The notes: generated by a model from the sequence alone, not told the origin. A stretch of 63,086 nt of DNA from Acidithrix ferrooxidans (GCF_000949295.1 NZ_JXYS01000075.1:1-63086), one strand, 5' to 3'; numbered from the stretch's first letter, positions 20,433 through 29,769 are shown. Translations and numbers: made by a program.

Positions 20433-21046
20433 TCGCATTAACAGGTTATGACATACGACAAATCAATCAATTACCTCTTACCAATTCGACCCAAAAGCTT
20501 CCAAACTCAAGAAAAACATGGGATCTATCTGGCGGGTCTCCTTGAATTTGCAATGTCAAAGATATGGACGGCCAAAGGCTTATAGCCCATTGGATCAGTT
20601 CTTTTGGGTTAAGGTTTTTGAATCAGTATTTTTTTGGAAAAGTCTTTTTAGAGGATGTTCTTGAATTGGCTTTTCCTTGTCCTATCTGGAATCGTAATTT
20701 GATCCGCTTGCACATCTAAAATGCACCACCGAGGCACTCTCGTACTTAGATGGCAGATGGTCGATGATTTATACAAAGACCAAAACCTCGACAACCAAGC
20801 CATTGCAACCCGGCGCTACATTGGGATAGTCATCCCATCTGCTCAGGAAAAAAAGATCGATGTCGTCGTTCACAAATGTGGAGATAGCCAAAGGGTAACT
20901 TCTTTAAAAGCCACGTCTTATAATGCCAAATCAAAAACAACCGCACTATACCAATCCAAAGCTCGCTCTCGCGAAAATCTCTCTAATCGAAATCAACTTG
21001 CCAAAAAGATCCGCAAAGGACTAAGTTATCCTTTGGAAAGGCAAAA
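20433..21046. other. Intergenic region without a clear gene
   Basis: About 600 bp. A rightward ORF at 20721-21089 overlaps the start of the next ORF, has no ribosome site and has a biased basic composition, so I treat it as noise. Confidence 0.45.
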
Positions 21047-21460
21047 ATGGGCACCAAAGGTGAGAACCTCTTCGATGCGCAGGTGGTAATCGACCTTAAA
21101 GCCCTCCTAGCCGGCTTGGTCATTTCGGTAACTTTTGACCATACTTTCATGCCCCCCAATATCGTCTCAGAGATCCCTCCCTCTGAATATCTTGGCTTTG
21201 AAGTTCTAGATATAACTTTTGACCCGGTGATGGGTCGAAGACGTATTCTCATACACCTAATTCGAGATGGATCATCCACAATAGCAACCCTTGACGCAGA
21301 TGACTACCTACCGGTGATAAATGACTCTTCCTCGATGGAACTCTGGCCCAATAGTTCAGGTGAAGAAGTTATGATCAATCTAATGTCGGTTCATCTAATG
21401 GAAATAATCGGTGCAATACCCGCCCAAGAACCTTTGCCTGAAATAATTCAAATCAGCTAA
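21047..21460 (+). CDS. Hypothetical protein (137 aa)
   Basis: Unrecognised. The ORF starts at ATG 21047 with GGAAAGG about 5 bases before it. The protein is acidic and soluble in appearance, with alternating beta-like stretches (LGFEVLDITFDPVMGRRRIL, STIATLDADDYLPVI) and an amphipathic C-terminal segment. No motif, signal peptide or membrane segment is visible. The ribosome site and balanced composition favour a real gene, but long intergenic regions here also produce chance ORFs. Confidence 0.45.
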   Translation: MGTKGENLFDAQVVIDLKALLAGLVISVTFDHTFMPPNIVSEIPPSEYLGFEVLDITFDPVMGRRRILIHLIRDGSSTIATLDADDYLPVINDSSSMELWPNSSGEEVMINLMSVHLMEIIGAIPAQEPLPEIIQIS

Positions 21461-21705
21461 AACAACTGGGAACAAATTAAAGCCCGGCAAGAACCCACGA
21501 CAAAGAGTCCATTTATAGTCTTTGAATTATTTGAGGGTCGCCCCACTCGTCCAATTCCAGGTGACCTATTAATTGGGTTTGCCAGCGTTCCCATGCAATA
21601 AGTCGCGACATCCAGACCATTACTAGCTAATTTACAGTAGCGCAATGACTCAAAGGTGAATTTTGATTCGCACCCAGTTCAACCGCAATCTTTTTGACAA
21701 TCTCG

Positions 21706-22035
21706 CTATAGCGCCAATTTCATTGCTTGGAGAGTAACCTCGCCAGATCTCACAAAAGGCTCCAAGTGCCATTTTCTTAGCCAAAAGTCTACTTCACCAG
21801 CTTTGACAACCCTGGCTCTATCATCTCCAAAGAGTAGATAGGCTCGCCATCGCCAATCATTGGTAGATTCACAATCTTCAAAAATTATCATTTGACACCT
21901 TGTGCCTAAGCGTATCTGAGTGATGAACACCTCTTGGGCAACACCTTTACACCCTTTAGCAAGGAGCAGATCCATAGCCGCACGAGAATGAGGCCTCAAC
22001 AGCACACTCGCATCTTGTCTTAATCCATGGATCAC
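21706..22035 (-). CDS. Hypothetical protein (109 aa)
   Basis: Unrecognised. It would start at a GTG (22035). It contains RPHSRAAMDLLLAKGCKG and WRWRAYLLFGDDRARVV, with no membrane segment or known motif. No strong ribosome site is visible. It lies downstream of the DMT transporter on the same strand, about 107 bp past that gene's stop. Doubtful but not a shadow of another gene. Confidence 0.3.
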   Translation of the reverse strand: MIHGLRQDASVLLRPHSRAAMDLLLAKGCKGVAQEVFITQIRLGTRCQMIIFEDCESTNDWRWRAYLLFGDDRARVVKAGEVDFWLRKWHLEPFVRSGEVTLQAMKLAL

Positions 22036-22141
22036 TTTATGGGATAGACAACCAGGGCTCTAGAAAAATTACATAATTTCGCTGACGGCCAAAATCGACG
22101 ATCGTCATTGGTTAGCGGGGATCTAAGTCCTCTTAAGAGGG

Positions 22142-23053
22142 TTATTTCACGTGTACTTGTTGCAAATATTGCGATATTGCTACTCCCAGAACGATTATCA
22201 CAAGGCCGACTACCTCGAATAAAGTCGGAGTCTCGCCTAAAAAAACCAGTGCGAGCAAAACGCTTGAAATTGGCTGCAGGTAGAGAAAGGGTGCGGCCAG
22301 CGACGATCCAAGAATTGAAACCCCAAAGTTCCAGCCCGTAATCGCCAAAAGTGTCGATATCACACTGACCACGAGAATCGAGATCACCACAGAGACACTA
22401 TTTAATTGTGGAATGACTGGATGCAAGAGTAGTTGAGCAACGATAACAATAGGGCTAACGCAGATGACCATCCAAGAGGTCATATCTAAAGCCGATATCT
22501 TCCAATCTTGGGTCAGAACGCTATAGAGGCCCCAGCAAAAAGTGGCTAAGACTCCCAGGATTACTGCCACTACTGCATTCGAACCGCCTGCTTCACCGCC
22601 CGGTGCGGCCACTGCGGCCACCACTGTTCCAACAATGGCGAGCGCGACACCCAATAAAAGGCCGCGAGAGAGTCTCTTCCTGATAAAAAGAGTGCCAAGG
22701 ATCAATATCCATATCGGCTCTGTCGTGAGCGATATACCCACGATCGTGGCATGGGAATAGGTCAAAGCCGCACTTACCAGGCCATTGTACCCAAGGCCAC
22801 CCAGCAACGAAACGCCTATGACACGAATAGAGCTAAAGCCACCTAAATCTAGCACCTTGAAATCTCGCCGCTTGATCGATCGAACTACCAATAGGAGCAA
22901 AATTACAACGACAAGCGGGACGAACCGATATTCCATCAATAGCACAACCCCACCACCACGATGTAAGAATCGAGTGGCCACTGGAGAAGCACCCCAAGCA
23001 ATAGCGACTAACGCCAAGGCCGCCTTGGCCAATCCCGACCTTTTATCCTTCAC
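22142..23053 (-). CDS. EamA/DMT-family transporter
   Basis: 303 residues, about ten membrane segments arranged as two similar five-helix halves, the usual DMT superfamily design. The first half starts LAKAALALVAIAWGASPVATRFL and includes YSHATIVGISLTTEPIWILILGTLF; the second starts VVAVILGVLATFCWGLYSVLTQDW and includes LYLQPISSVLLALVFLGETPT. Proteins of this type export metabolites or amino acids; the substrate is not predictable. The start is a GTG at 23053 with only weak upstream purines. The C-terminus ends in a short basic tail. Confidence 0.9.
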   Translation of the reverse strand: MKDKRSGLAKAALALVAIAWGASPVATRFLHRGGGVVLLMEYRFVPLVVVILLLLVVRSIKRRDFKVLDLGGFSSIRVIGVSLLGGLGYNGLVSAALTYSHATIVGISLTTEPIWILILGTLFIRKRLSRGLLLGVALAIVGTVVAAVAAPGGEAGGSNAVVAVILGVLATFCWGLYSVLTQDWKISALDMTSWMVICVSPIVIVAQLLLHPVIPQLNSVSVVISILVVSVISTLLAITGWNFGVSILGSSLAAPFLYLQPISSVLLALVFLGETPTLFEVVGLVIIVLGVAISQYLQQVHVK

Positions 23054-23463
23054 CTAACACCGTAGCTTTCAAGCAAAATCCCCTGAATCAGATTAAACCT
23101 AAACAAAGCAGGTGATATCCATCAAAAAATTAAATAGCGAAATTGAATATTCCGAATCAAATGCCCTGCTTGATCACCATTTCCATGGTATAACTCTCTA
23201 TGCTGAGCTACCGATTGAAAGGTGGCATTACCTTCAGGTGGAGAATTCCCATAGGGGCCGGATTGATCAAAATACATCGTTGCATATAAAACTATTGCTG
23301 AAGAAAAACTTTTACCAAATCAAAAGGGCCGAAAAATGAAATGCCCACCCCCAAAAGCTACCAAGCTCTAGATACTCGCAATGACCACTTATCCAAAGCG
23401 AAATCCATGATAATCGCGGGCAAAAAAGCTGAGCTTGGTCATGGCTCAAAGAAACTACTACGC
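23054..23463. other. Gap between dnaB and the DMT transporter
   Basis: About 410 bp downstream of dnaB and upstream of the leftward DMT gene. Small rightward ORFs (23112-23339 and 23341-23655) are AT-rich or antisense to dnaB and lack support. I see no clear terminator. Confidence 0.4.
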
Positions 23464-25491
23464 CTATTGGTTTCCTGGGCCCCTGGCCATATTGGCAAAC
23501 TTGGTATAAGACTCCAAAAACGAAAGACGCGCCACTCCGGTCGGGCCGCTTCGATGCTTGGTAACTATGATCTCCGCAATTCCCTTGTCTTGACTCTCTG
23601 CGTTATAGACCTCATCACGATAGATGAACATAACGACGTCGGCGTCTTGTTCTAGCGAGTTATGAACAACAATCTCATTTGCTATGAAGTTTGAGGTTGC
23701 TGGAACAACAATGTCATATGTAGATGAAAGACCCATGGATCTAGCCGCAACCACTGGCTCAAAGGAGAGATCGTCTCCCAAAAACAGCGGATTCGATTCG
23801 ACACTTGCCTCGATATCCTCTGACAAATCGCTACTCAAAGATTCAATGTTACAATCCCCTCCGCTGCGAAGTAACACCGCAAGGCCACCGCGAGAAGTGG
23901 GGCCACCTTGGGAATCGTCGGCAACATATGAATAGACCGTCCGAGTCATATCTCCTTGGTGGTCTCCTTGGCGGCCTCGGGCTTGGGTGGACTGGCGCGT
24001 CGTTGGATAGACAGCGACTTCATCTTGGTCATTTAGTTGCCAGAGCATCTTCCAACCTCGACGAGTAAAGAACCTATGGTTCAATGTCGCGTCGATATAG
24101 CGTCCGCTCAAAAGCTCCAGTCGGGTGGTCTCTTTGAAACCAGAAAACCGCACATCGCTAATGGGACTTGAAACCAGATCGCCATTTGAATTCATCGACA
24201 AGACCTTGGTCTCACCAAGGCCCCAGAGCCTCTCTAGGGCTCCAATAGATATTGTCTCGCCATTTGCCAAACACACCTTGGAGGAGCCGGCGATGCACCC
24301 AGATTCACGGAGATCTGCAAGTGCTGGACGCTTGTCTTGACGCATCTCAAGACCGCGTGACAACTGCGAAAGAGCAAGAACTGGCACCTCTAGCTCTCGA
24401 GCCAACAACTTTAAGCCTCTCGAGATCTCTGATACCTCTACCTGTCTCGATTCCGACCTAAAGCCACCCGACATCAATTGGAGATAGTCAACTACCACAA
24501 GGCCAAGGCCGCCAGTAGCGGCCTTCAATCGTCTTGCCTTGGCACGTATGTCTAGAACCGTCACCGATGCATTGTCATCTATATATATTGGAGCTTCGCC
24601 CAAGTGACCAAGAGAGCGAGAGATTCGACTCCAATCCTCTTCAGAGAGGTTGCCAGTTCGCATCTTGCGCGAGTCAACCCGTGCTTCAGCCGCGAGTATT
24701 CTCTGGGTGAGTTCTATATGGCTCATCTCTAAGGAAAAGATCAAAACTGGAAGATTTGCGCGAGTAGCGACTTGAGTGGCGATTCCAAGTGCAAATGATG
24801 TCTTGCCCATAGCGGGTCGGGCTCCAACGATAATAAGAGCTGAACGCTGAAGACCCGACAGGATCTCATCGAGCTCATGAAAGCCGGTTGCAACTCCAGT
24901 AATGGAGTCTGGATGTTCATATTGTGCCTGAAGTTCATCGAGGGTCTTGAGTAACACATCTTTGATAGAGACTAGGGTCTCAGCGCTCTTTCTTTGAGAG
25001 ACCTCGAAGATCAAAGTCTCAGCCATATCTATGACTGCTCCTACATTTTCTGGGACAGAGTAAGAAAGCTCTGAGATCTCAGTGGCTACCCTGATCAACT
25101 TTCGAAGTAGGGAGTATTCCTCAACGATTCTGGCATATCTCGCAGCACTGGCAATTGTTGGGGTCTTGGCCTGAAGTTCCAAGAGCGATGCGGTTCCGCC
25201 TACCGTCTCCAACTTGTCTTGGCGACGAAGTTCATCAGCAACGCTAATTGGATCGCTAGATTCACCTCGAGAATGAAGACTCGCTAACGCCTCAAAGATT
25301 GCCACATGGGATGGTTTGTAAAAGTCAGATGCCTGGCAAAACTCCAACGCATCTGCAATTGCGTCCCTGGATAATAACATGGCGCCCAGCAAAGACTCCT
25401 CAGCCTCGAGGTTATGAGGAATTGCTCGTTCTAGACCACCATCCACTGACTTTAAATCACGGCGCGGCGCTCTAGCCACTTTGGTCACCAC
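23464..25491 (-). CDS. dnaB: Replicative DNA helicase DnaB, interrupted by an in-frame mini-intein
   Basis: 675 residues as translated: N-extein 1-398, intein 399-611, C-extein 612-675. The spliced protein would be 462 residues, a normal DnaB length. The N-terminal domain begins at PHNLEAEESLLGAMLL. Walker A is GARPAMGKTS (223-232), Walker B LVVVDYLQLM, and the late motif LSQLSRGLEMRQDKRPALADLRESG abuts the intein. The C-extein resumes SLEQDADVVMFIYRDE. DnaB is the hexameric helicase of the replication fork. It is the last gene of the rpsF-ssb-rpsR-rplI-dnaB row; 121 bp separate it from rplI. The start is one of two adjacent GTG codons at 25491. Confidence 0.96.
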   Translation of the reverse strand: MVTKVARAPRRDLKSVDGGLERAIPHNLEAEESLLGAMLLSRDAIADALEFCQASDFYKPSHVAIFEALASLHSRGESSDPISVADELRRQDKLETVGGTASLLELQAKTPTIASAARYARIVEEYSLLRKLIRVATEISELSYSVPENVGAVIDMAETLIFEVSQRKSAETLVSIKDVLLKTLDELQAQYEHPDSITGVATGFHELDEILSGLQRSALIIVGARPAMGKTSFALGIATQVATRANLPVLIFSLEMSHIELTQRILAAEARVDSRKMRTGNLSEEDWSRISRSLGHLGEAPIYIDDNASVTVLDIRAKARRLKAATGGLGLVVVDYLQLMSGGFRSESRQVEVSEISRGLKLLARELEVPVLALSQLSRGLEMRQDKRPALADLRESGCIAGSSKVCLANGETISIGALERLWGLGETKVLSMNSNGDLVSSPISDVRFSGFKETTRLELLSGRYIDATLNHRFFTRRGWKMLWQLNDQDEVAVYPTTRQSTQARGRQGDHQGDMTRTVYSYVADDSQGGPTSRGGLAVLLRSGGDCNIESLSSDLSEDIEASVESNPLFLGDDLSFEPVVAARSMGLSSTYDIVVPATSNFIANEIVVHNSLEQDADVVMFIYRDEVYNAESQDKGIAEIIVTKHRSGPTGVARLSFLESYTKFANMARGPGNQ
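23659..24297 (-). other. DnaB mini-intein (213 aa), no homing endonuclease
   Basis: The insertion lies between RESG and SLEQDAD, the same site as the Synechocystis DnaB intein. It begins with Cys1 (CIAGSSKV), has a block B with the TxxH pattern (DATLNHRFFTRRGW), a block F (STYDIVVPATSNFIANEIV) and ends His212-Asn213, followed by Ser as the first C-extein residue, so all residues needed for standard splicing are present. Residues ~100-175 form a hydrophilic linker where an endonuclease would sit; no LAGLIDADG-type motif is there. The usual Asp in block A is replaced by Ser. Confidence 0.95.
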
Positions 25492-25612
25492 CTGCTAAAA
25501 AAGAGGATCGGACTATTCCTAATCAGCAAAATCGCTAAAAAGAGATAGTCCGTTGCTCTACTTATAATAGTTATTCACTAACGCCTAGGCTAAAAGAAAA
25601 GCCATGACATCT

Positions 25613-26056
25613 TTATTCGGTTACGGAAACCGTAACGCTAATTCGCACTTGTGGGTGCAAGGAGATCTCAACCGTGTGATCTCCAACTTCGCGGATATGA
25701 TCCACTAGGAGAATCGAACGACGCTCTAGTGTAACCGAGTGACTCTTTTCGATCGCCTCGATGATCTCAGGAATACCGACTGAGCCGTAGAGCTTTCCTT
25801 CATGGGAAGCATTTCCGCCAACCACAACGGTAGCTCCAGCTAGCCTCTTGGCTATCTCTTCAGCACCTTCTCTGGCCTTTTTGTCTTTGAGATCGCGCGA
25901 ACGACGCATCGAATCGGCCTGTGCCTTTATTCCAGGAGTCGCCTTTATGGCGTGGCCCCGTGGAATCAAAAAGTTTCTTGCGTACCCATCAGCGACATTG
26001 ACGATGTCGCCGCGCTTGCCTAAGTTGGCTTGATCAGTTCTCAAAACGATCTGCAT
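25613..26056 (-). CDS. rplI: 50S ribosomal protein L9
   Basis: 147 residues. The start [34 protein letters not shown] is the classic L9 N-terminal domain, followed by the long connecting helix (KKAREGAEEIAKRL) and the C-terminal domain (KLYGSVGIPEIIEAI). It binds 23S rRNA domain V. Its ATG overlaps the rpsR stop by one base (TAATG), so translation is probably coupled. GAGGATG lies upstream. Confidence 0.97.
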   Translation of the reverse strand: MQIVLRTDQANLGKRGDIVNVADGYARNFLIPRGHAIKATPGIKAQADSMRRSRDLKDKKAREGAEEIAKRLAGATVVVGGNASHEGKLYGSVGIPEIIEAIEKSHSVTLERRSILLVDHIREVGDHTVEISLHPQVRISVTVSVTE

Positions 26057-26448
26057 TAGTTCTCATCCTCCAAATCAGCTCCACCAGCAAACATGTCAAC
26101 CAAGTCATCGCTGTCATCTGCGTCAGGCGTATAAGCATTATTGGAATCTTGCTTAGGCGGACGAATCGAGGTACGCTCTGCGACCATTCGTTGGGTATAG
26201 GGAAGTAGTGCCATTTCGCGGGCGTTCTTGATTGCTCCCGCAATTGCCCTTTGATGCTGGTCACAGTTACCTGTGACTCTACGGGCACGAATCTTGCCAC
26301 GCTCGCTCATAAATTTCTTTAGCGGATCGGTGTCTTTGTAATCTATGTACTCAATCTTCTTGATGCAGTACATACATACTTTTTTCTTGATCTTCTTGTT
26401 AGTTTCCTTGGGCGCTCTACGGGACGAGCTCTCTTTGCCTTTGGCCAT
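26056..26448 (-). CDS. rpsR: 30S ribosomal protein S18, zinc-binding type with acidic C-terminal extension
   Basis: 130 residues, long for S18. The core [17 protein letters not shown] ... [30 protein letters not shown] keeps the Cys-x2-Cys and Cys-x2-His of the zinc-binding (C+) form. After the core comes a ~40-residue tail rich in Asp and Glu ([22 protein letters not shown]) not found in standard S18. It overlaps the ssb stop by one base at its start. S18 pairs with S6 (rpsF in this operon) on the 30S platform. Confidence 0.96.
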   Translation of the reverse strand: MAKGKESSSRRAPKETNKKIKKKVCMYCIKKIEYIDYKDTDPLKKFMSERGKIRARRVTGNCDQHQRAIAGAIKNAREMALLPYTQRMVAERTSIRPPKQDSNNAYTPDADDSDDLVDMFAGGADLEDEN

Positions 26449-26939
26449 TAAAAGGGTTCCTCTTCTTCGATGTAATTACTTGGAATTATTTCATTCACAG
26501 GACCCGATGGTGTTTGGGTAGGCGCTCCATAGGTTGGAGCGGAATAACCCTGTGAATTGTCGTTAGTACGGGTACGGCGTTCGGTACGATTCAACTGTGC
26601 AGAGGTAAACCTCAAGCTAGGTCCAACTTCTTCAGCCGAGATCTCAATTTTGGACTTCTTTTGTCCATCTTGATCTTCCCAACTTCTTTGCTGAAGTTGC
26701 CCTACCACAATCACACGCGAACCCCGATATAGGCTCTGCGCGGCGTGCTCTGCCAATTCGCGCCAGCATACGACGTCAAAGTAAGAGGTTGCTTCCTCCC
26801 ACTCATTTGTCTGTCGATTCTGCCAGCGTCTATTAACTGCAATTCCGAATGTTACGCTTGGTTGTCCTGATTGGGTATATCGCAACTCTAAATCACGAGT
26901 TACATTTCCAATCAAAGTTACCGAGTTTCCGTTTGACAT
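26448..26939 (-). CDS. ssb: Single-stranded DNA-binding protein
   Basis: 163 residues. The OB-fold begins [21 protein letters not shown] and contains [32 protein letters not shown] Gln/Pro/Thr-rich linker leads to the acidic tip IEEEEPF, the conserved docking site for replication and repair partners. GGAGAAG lies 4-5 bases before the ATG at 26939. It sits between rpsF and rpsR, the standard actinobacterial order. Confidence 0.97.
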   Translation of the reverse strand: MSNGNSVTLIGNVTRDLELRYTQSGQPSVTFGIAVNRRWQNRQTNEWEEATSYFDVVCWRELAEHAAQSLYRGSRVIVVGQLQQRSWEDQDGQKKSKIEISAEEVGPSLRFTSAQLNRTERRTRTNDNSQGYSAPTYGAPTQTPSGPVNEIIPSNYIEEEEPF

Positions 26940-26978
26940 CTGTCTTCTCCAGCTGGTGTGGTCTGAGCCATCGGCTCG

Positions 26979-27311
26979 CTATTCTTGGGCTAAAGCCTCT
27001 TTGGCGAGCACTCGCCCCGCGATGCGCTCTGGCAATCTGATGATCTTGTGGCGTAGAACTCCATCTGATATGGAGAGAATTCGAGAGATTTCAGTAACCG
27101 TAGCTGGAGTAGATGCAAATTCAATTATCGAGTAATTGCCCTCTGAAACCTTATTGATCTCATATGCGAGTTTGCGTCGTCCCCATCGATCGATGCGTCC
27201 GACATTTCCGTCTTTACGCAAGAGATCTAAGACTCTTGTTATGATTCCATCTGAATCGCTATCATTTAGACGCGAGTCAAGAATAACCATAAGTTCATAT
27301 GGCCTAAGCAA
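26979..27311 (-). CDS. rpsF: 30S ribosomal protein S6
   Basis: 110 residues from a TTG start at 27311. The frame is open further upstream, but GGAGGAGG sits 8 bases before this TTG and LRPYELMVILDSRL then aligns with the normal S6 N-terminus, so the longer readings are unlikely. The RIDRWGRRKLAYEINKVSEGNYSIIEF core is typical. S6 binds S18 on the 30S platform. It is the first gene of the rpsF-ssb-rpsR-rplI-dnaB row. Confidence 0.93.
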   Translation of the reverse strand: MLRPYELMVILDSRLNDSDSDGIITRVLDLLRKDGNVGRIDRWGRRKLAYEINKVSEGNYSIIEFASTPATVTEISRILSISDGVLRHKIIRLPERIAGRVLAKEALAQE

Positions 27312-27674
27312 TATATATTCCTCCTCCGGACCCTGGTTTCCCAGGGGTTCCATGGCCAATCCACAGAACAGGTTCGGTGAGATTTCTCCCACAATTTCAA
27401 AGAGTAAAGCTTAGTTGTATATGAATAAAAAACGACCGAGCCAACCAAGGCACCGTTCATGAGAATCGCTCAGCAAAACGTCATCTACTTCGATTTAGAG
27501 GCTCGGCTAGGAAGCAAAGACAAGGACATTGATGGAAATCGACCATATCGCCTTTTGACTATCGGCTATTAAAAAAGCTTAGCCTTGGGGTCACCTCTCT
27601 AAAGTGGCGACAACCCCAAGGCTTCATATTTGAGTTTTATCTCCCAGAAACTAAATGTTCCTAAGAATAAAGGT
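27312..27674. other. Leader region of the rpsF operon and panB terminator
   Basis: About 360 bp between panB and rpsF, both leftward. It holds the terminator at 27571-27623 and must carry the rpsF operon promoter, which I cannot place. No gene is seen; the ponA gene common at this position in other actinobacteria is absent. Confidence 0.6.
27571..27623 (-). terminator. Rho-independent terminator of panB
   Basis: AGCCTTGGGGT (27581-27591) pairs with ACCCCAAGGCT (27613-27623). Read leftwards the stem is followed by AAGCTTTTTT. It begins about 50 bases past the panB stop. Confidence 0.85.
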
Positions 27675-28514
27675 CTAATAGAGCTTAGAAATTACACCGT
27701 CGCTGTCATGATATGTCTGAGTGTCATCAGGAAAGTGGCCGGTCCGCACATCTTTAACATATCGAGCTAGACCCTCTATACCCAATTCTTCAAGATTGGC
27801 GTAACGCTTCACAAACTTCGGAGGCTTCTTGGAGCCATACCCCAAAATATCGTGAAAGACTAAAACTTGTCCATCACATTGAGCACCCGCACCAATACCG
27901 ATAGTTGGAATCGAAAGTGTATTTGTAACCGCCTTAGCCACTACATCTGGAATTGCCTCTAGAACTAGACAAAACGCTCCGGCCGCCTCGACTGTTTTGG
28001 CGTCTTCCAAAAGTGCTTGGGCCTGTTCGTTGGATTTAGCTTGGACCCTAAAACCACCAAACTTATTTACCGATTGAGGCGTCAATCCCAAATGGCCGAC
28101 GACTGGAATCTCGGCCTCCACAATCGCCTTTATAACCTTAGCCCTGATCGCACCGCCTTCAATTTTGACGGCACTGGCACCAGCTCGAATCAACTTCGAT
28201 GCGCCAACAACAGCATCTTTCGTCCCGGTGTGATAGCTCATCCAAGGCATATCGGTGACAATCAAAGCAAGAGGATCTGCTGCGGCTACCGCTTTTGTGT
28301 GATGTACCATATCGTCAATGGTTACCGAGAGAGTATCTTTGTGGCCCAAAACAACCATTGCTAATGAGTCACCGACGAGAATCATGTCGGCCCCTGCCTG
28401 GTCGACCATACGCGCACCAGGAAAATCATACGCGGTGATCATGGAAATTGGCTCGTGCCCGAGACGAACCTTAGAGTTACGAATAGATGGAACAGTGACG
28501 CGTTCCCGAATCAT
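27675..28514 (-). CDS. panB: 3-methyl-2-oxobutanoate hydroxymethyltransferase
   Basis: 279 residues, a normal PanB length. The string ISMITAYDFPGARMVDQAGADMILVGDSLAMVVLGHKDT carries the Mg2+-binding Asp of VGDS, and KIEGG, EIPVVGHLGLTPQSVN and TIGIGAGAQCDGQVLVFHD are family signatures. It transfers a hydroxymethyl group from methylene-tetrahydrofolate to 2-oxoisovalerate to give ketopantoate, the first step of pantothenate synthesis. No other pan gene is near. GAGGT lies about 8 bases before the ATG. Confidence 0.97.
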   Translation of the reverse strand: MIRERVTVPSIRNSKVRLGHEPISMITAYDFPGARMVDQAGADMILVGDSLAMVVLGHKDTLSVTIDDMVHHTKAVAAADPLALIVTDMPWMSYHTGTKDAVVGASKLIRAGASAVKIEGGAIRAKVIKAIVEAEIPVVGHLGLTPQSVNKFGGFRVQAKSNEQAQALLEDAKTVEAAGAFCLVLEAIPDVVAKAVTNTLSIPTIGIGAGAQCDGQVLVFHDILGYGSKKPPKFVKRYANLEELGIEGLARYVKDVRTGHFPDDTQTYHDSDGVISKLY

Positions 28515-29061
28515 GGTAATTACCTCCCGTGTCCCGCGCTAGAAGCTGCAGGCACTGATTTCAACAATATCAGTAACTACTTATTGCACGCAAGGGGCAA
28601 CCAAAAAAGATTTTCTACCCTTTTCCTACCAGCCGCTCAACAACTCTTCAAATCTGCCGCCTTGAATTGCTAATCTGCTTGACCTATCGGTGCATAGATT
28701 GGATCCTTGGTCTGCCTGCGCAATCTTTACTTGCGTCATATCGCAAAGAGGCCATGGCTGGCAAAACAGCCATCGAGCGACACAATCGAAATATCTAGAT
28801 GGAAATGATTCCCAGCAAAAGACCCAATAACAAGAGACCGATCAAACCTAAAATTGACCTTGTGACTCCCCAGAGGAGGTCAGCTAACCCGTCGAGATGG
28901 ACTAGCCATATTGAATCTAGAGCCAATCAGATCGATAAAATTGACTAGCGTTCGCAAATGCTTCCTGCTTCTACTGACTTGGTCAATCTACGCGGTGATC
29001 ATCCAAAGCAAAGGTCGCTATCCCAGCGAATATCACTATTTCGTCATCGAGCGAGGCTACG
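28515..29061. other. Intergenic region without a supported gene
   Basis: About 550 bp between panB and the DUF5318 gene, both leftward. A rightward ORF at 28911-29255 is largely antisense to the DUF5318 gene. No terminator or RNA gene was recognised. Confidence 0.45.
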
Positions 29062-29466
29062 CTAAGCGCTCTCTTCGCCAAAGACAAAAGGGGCCAAAAG
29101 TCGATCAAGATGGTTCCATTTACAGTTTAAACACACCTCTACCTCATACACTTTTGCATCTATATGTCTCGATAGGATCGAATCGATCTCACTCTCAGAG
29201 TTCAAACATCGCCCGTGTGCTGGCAACTTTGGACCAAAGGCAAAGTAGACGCTAACGAGTTTGGTATCTCGACATATGGGACATATAGAACTCTTGGGCT
29301 TCCCAAGGTTCAAAGCAGCGCGCATCAACTCTGGTTGGGCATCGCAAATCTCCGTCTTTAGGACCTCTCCTCGTCCAAAGGCACGTAGAAGTGCTCTTCG
29401 AGCGAGCACAAAATCAACTGTTCGCTCATTTACACCTGAAATGTCTATTTTAGATTGTCGTTCCAC
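29062..29466 (-). CDS. DUF5318-family protein
   Basis: 134 residues. It matches the actinobacterial DUF5318 pattern: RTVDFVLARRALLRAFGRGEV, then EICDAQPELMRAA, a CPICRD cysteine pair, LPAHGRCL, and a second pair in YEVEVCLNCKWNHLDR. The four cysteines suggest a zinc-binding fold. Function is unknown; the M. tuberculosis relative Rv0049 also sits between the PadR/ino1 genes and the rpsF operon, so position supports the call. The start is a GTG at 29466 without a strong ribosome site. Confidence 0.85.
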   Translation of the reverse strand: MERQSKIDISGVNERTVDFVLARRALLRAFGRGEVLKTEICDAQPELMRAALNLGKPKSSICPICRDTKLVSVYFAFGPKLPAHGRCLNSESEIDSILSRHIDAKVYEVEVCLNCKWNHLDRLLAPFVFGEESA

Positions 29467-29608
29467 CGAAGTTAAATGTTACCGAGCTTCTAAAAAGTAA
29501 CGACAACGAAATTTATCTTTGAGCAACTATGGCTGCCAAAAGGGTGAAAATTCGACCCTGCTTGAAAAAAAATACGATCGGGTATTGTTTTTTAAGGAAT
29601 AACTTCGT

Positions 29609-29629
29609 GATATATCAAGTTGATATATC
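29609..29629. promoter_or_regulatory. 21-bp dyad, possible operator
   Basis: GATATATCAA-G-TTGATATATC is a perfect dyad with a one-base centre. A shorter palindrome with the same TTGATAT core lies at 29687-29696. Two related dyads between a regulator gene and a divergent gene are typical of operators. Which protein binds is not known; the PadR encoded at 30088 is a candidate. Confidence 0.45.
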
Positions 29630-29724
29630 GAAATCACATAATTGATGGGTAGACGCACTAGGGCAGACTGGTTTGAGAGTAATTAGTTGATATCAAAGTC
29701 AAGGAAATCCAAAACGCTGGGTTC

Positions 29725-29769
29725 TATCGATCTGGGTTTTATCGATCTGGGTTTTATCGATCTGGGTTG
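29725..29769. repeat. 15-bp tandem repeat, three copies
   Basis: The unit TATCGATCTGGGTTT occurs at 29725, 29740 and 29755, the last with one final-base change. Confidence 0.9.

Noticed and set aside
20721-21089. 122-residue rightward ORF
   Set aside because: It overlaps the better-supported 21047 ORF, lacks a ribosome site and has a skewed basic composition.
22138-22153. A parS-like sequence containing TTTCACGTG
   Set aside because: Only about 11 of 16 positions match the parS consensus, and the bases are the end of the DMT transporter coding sequence.
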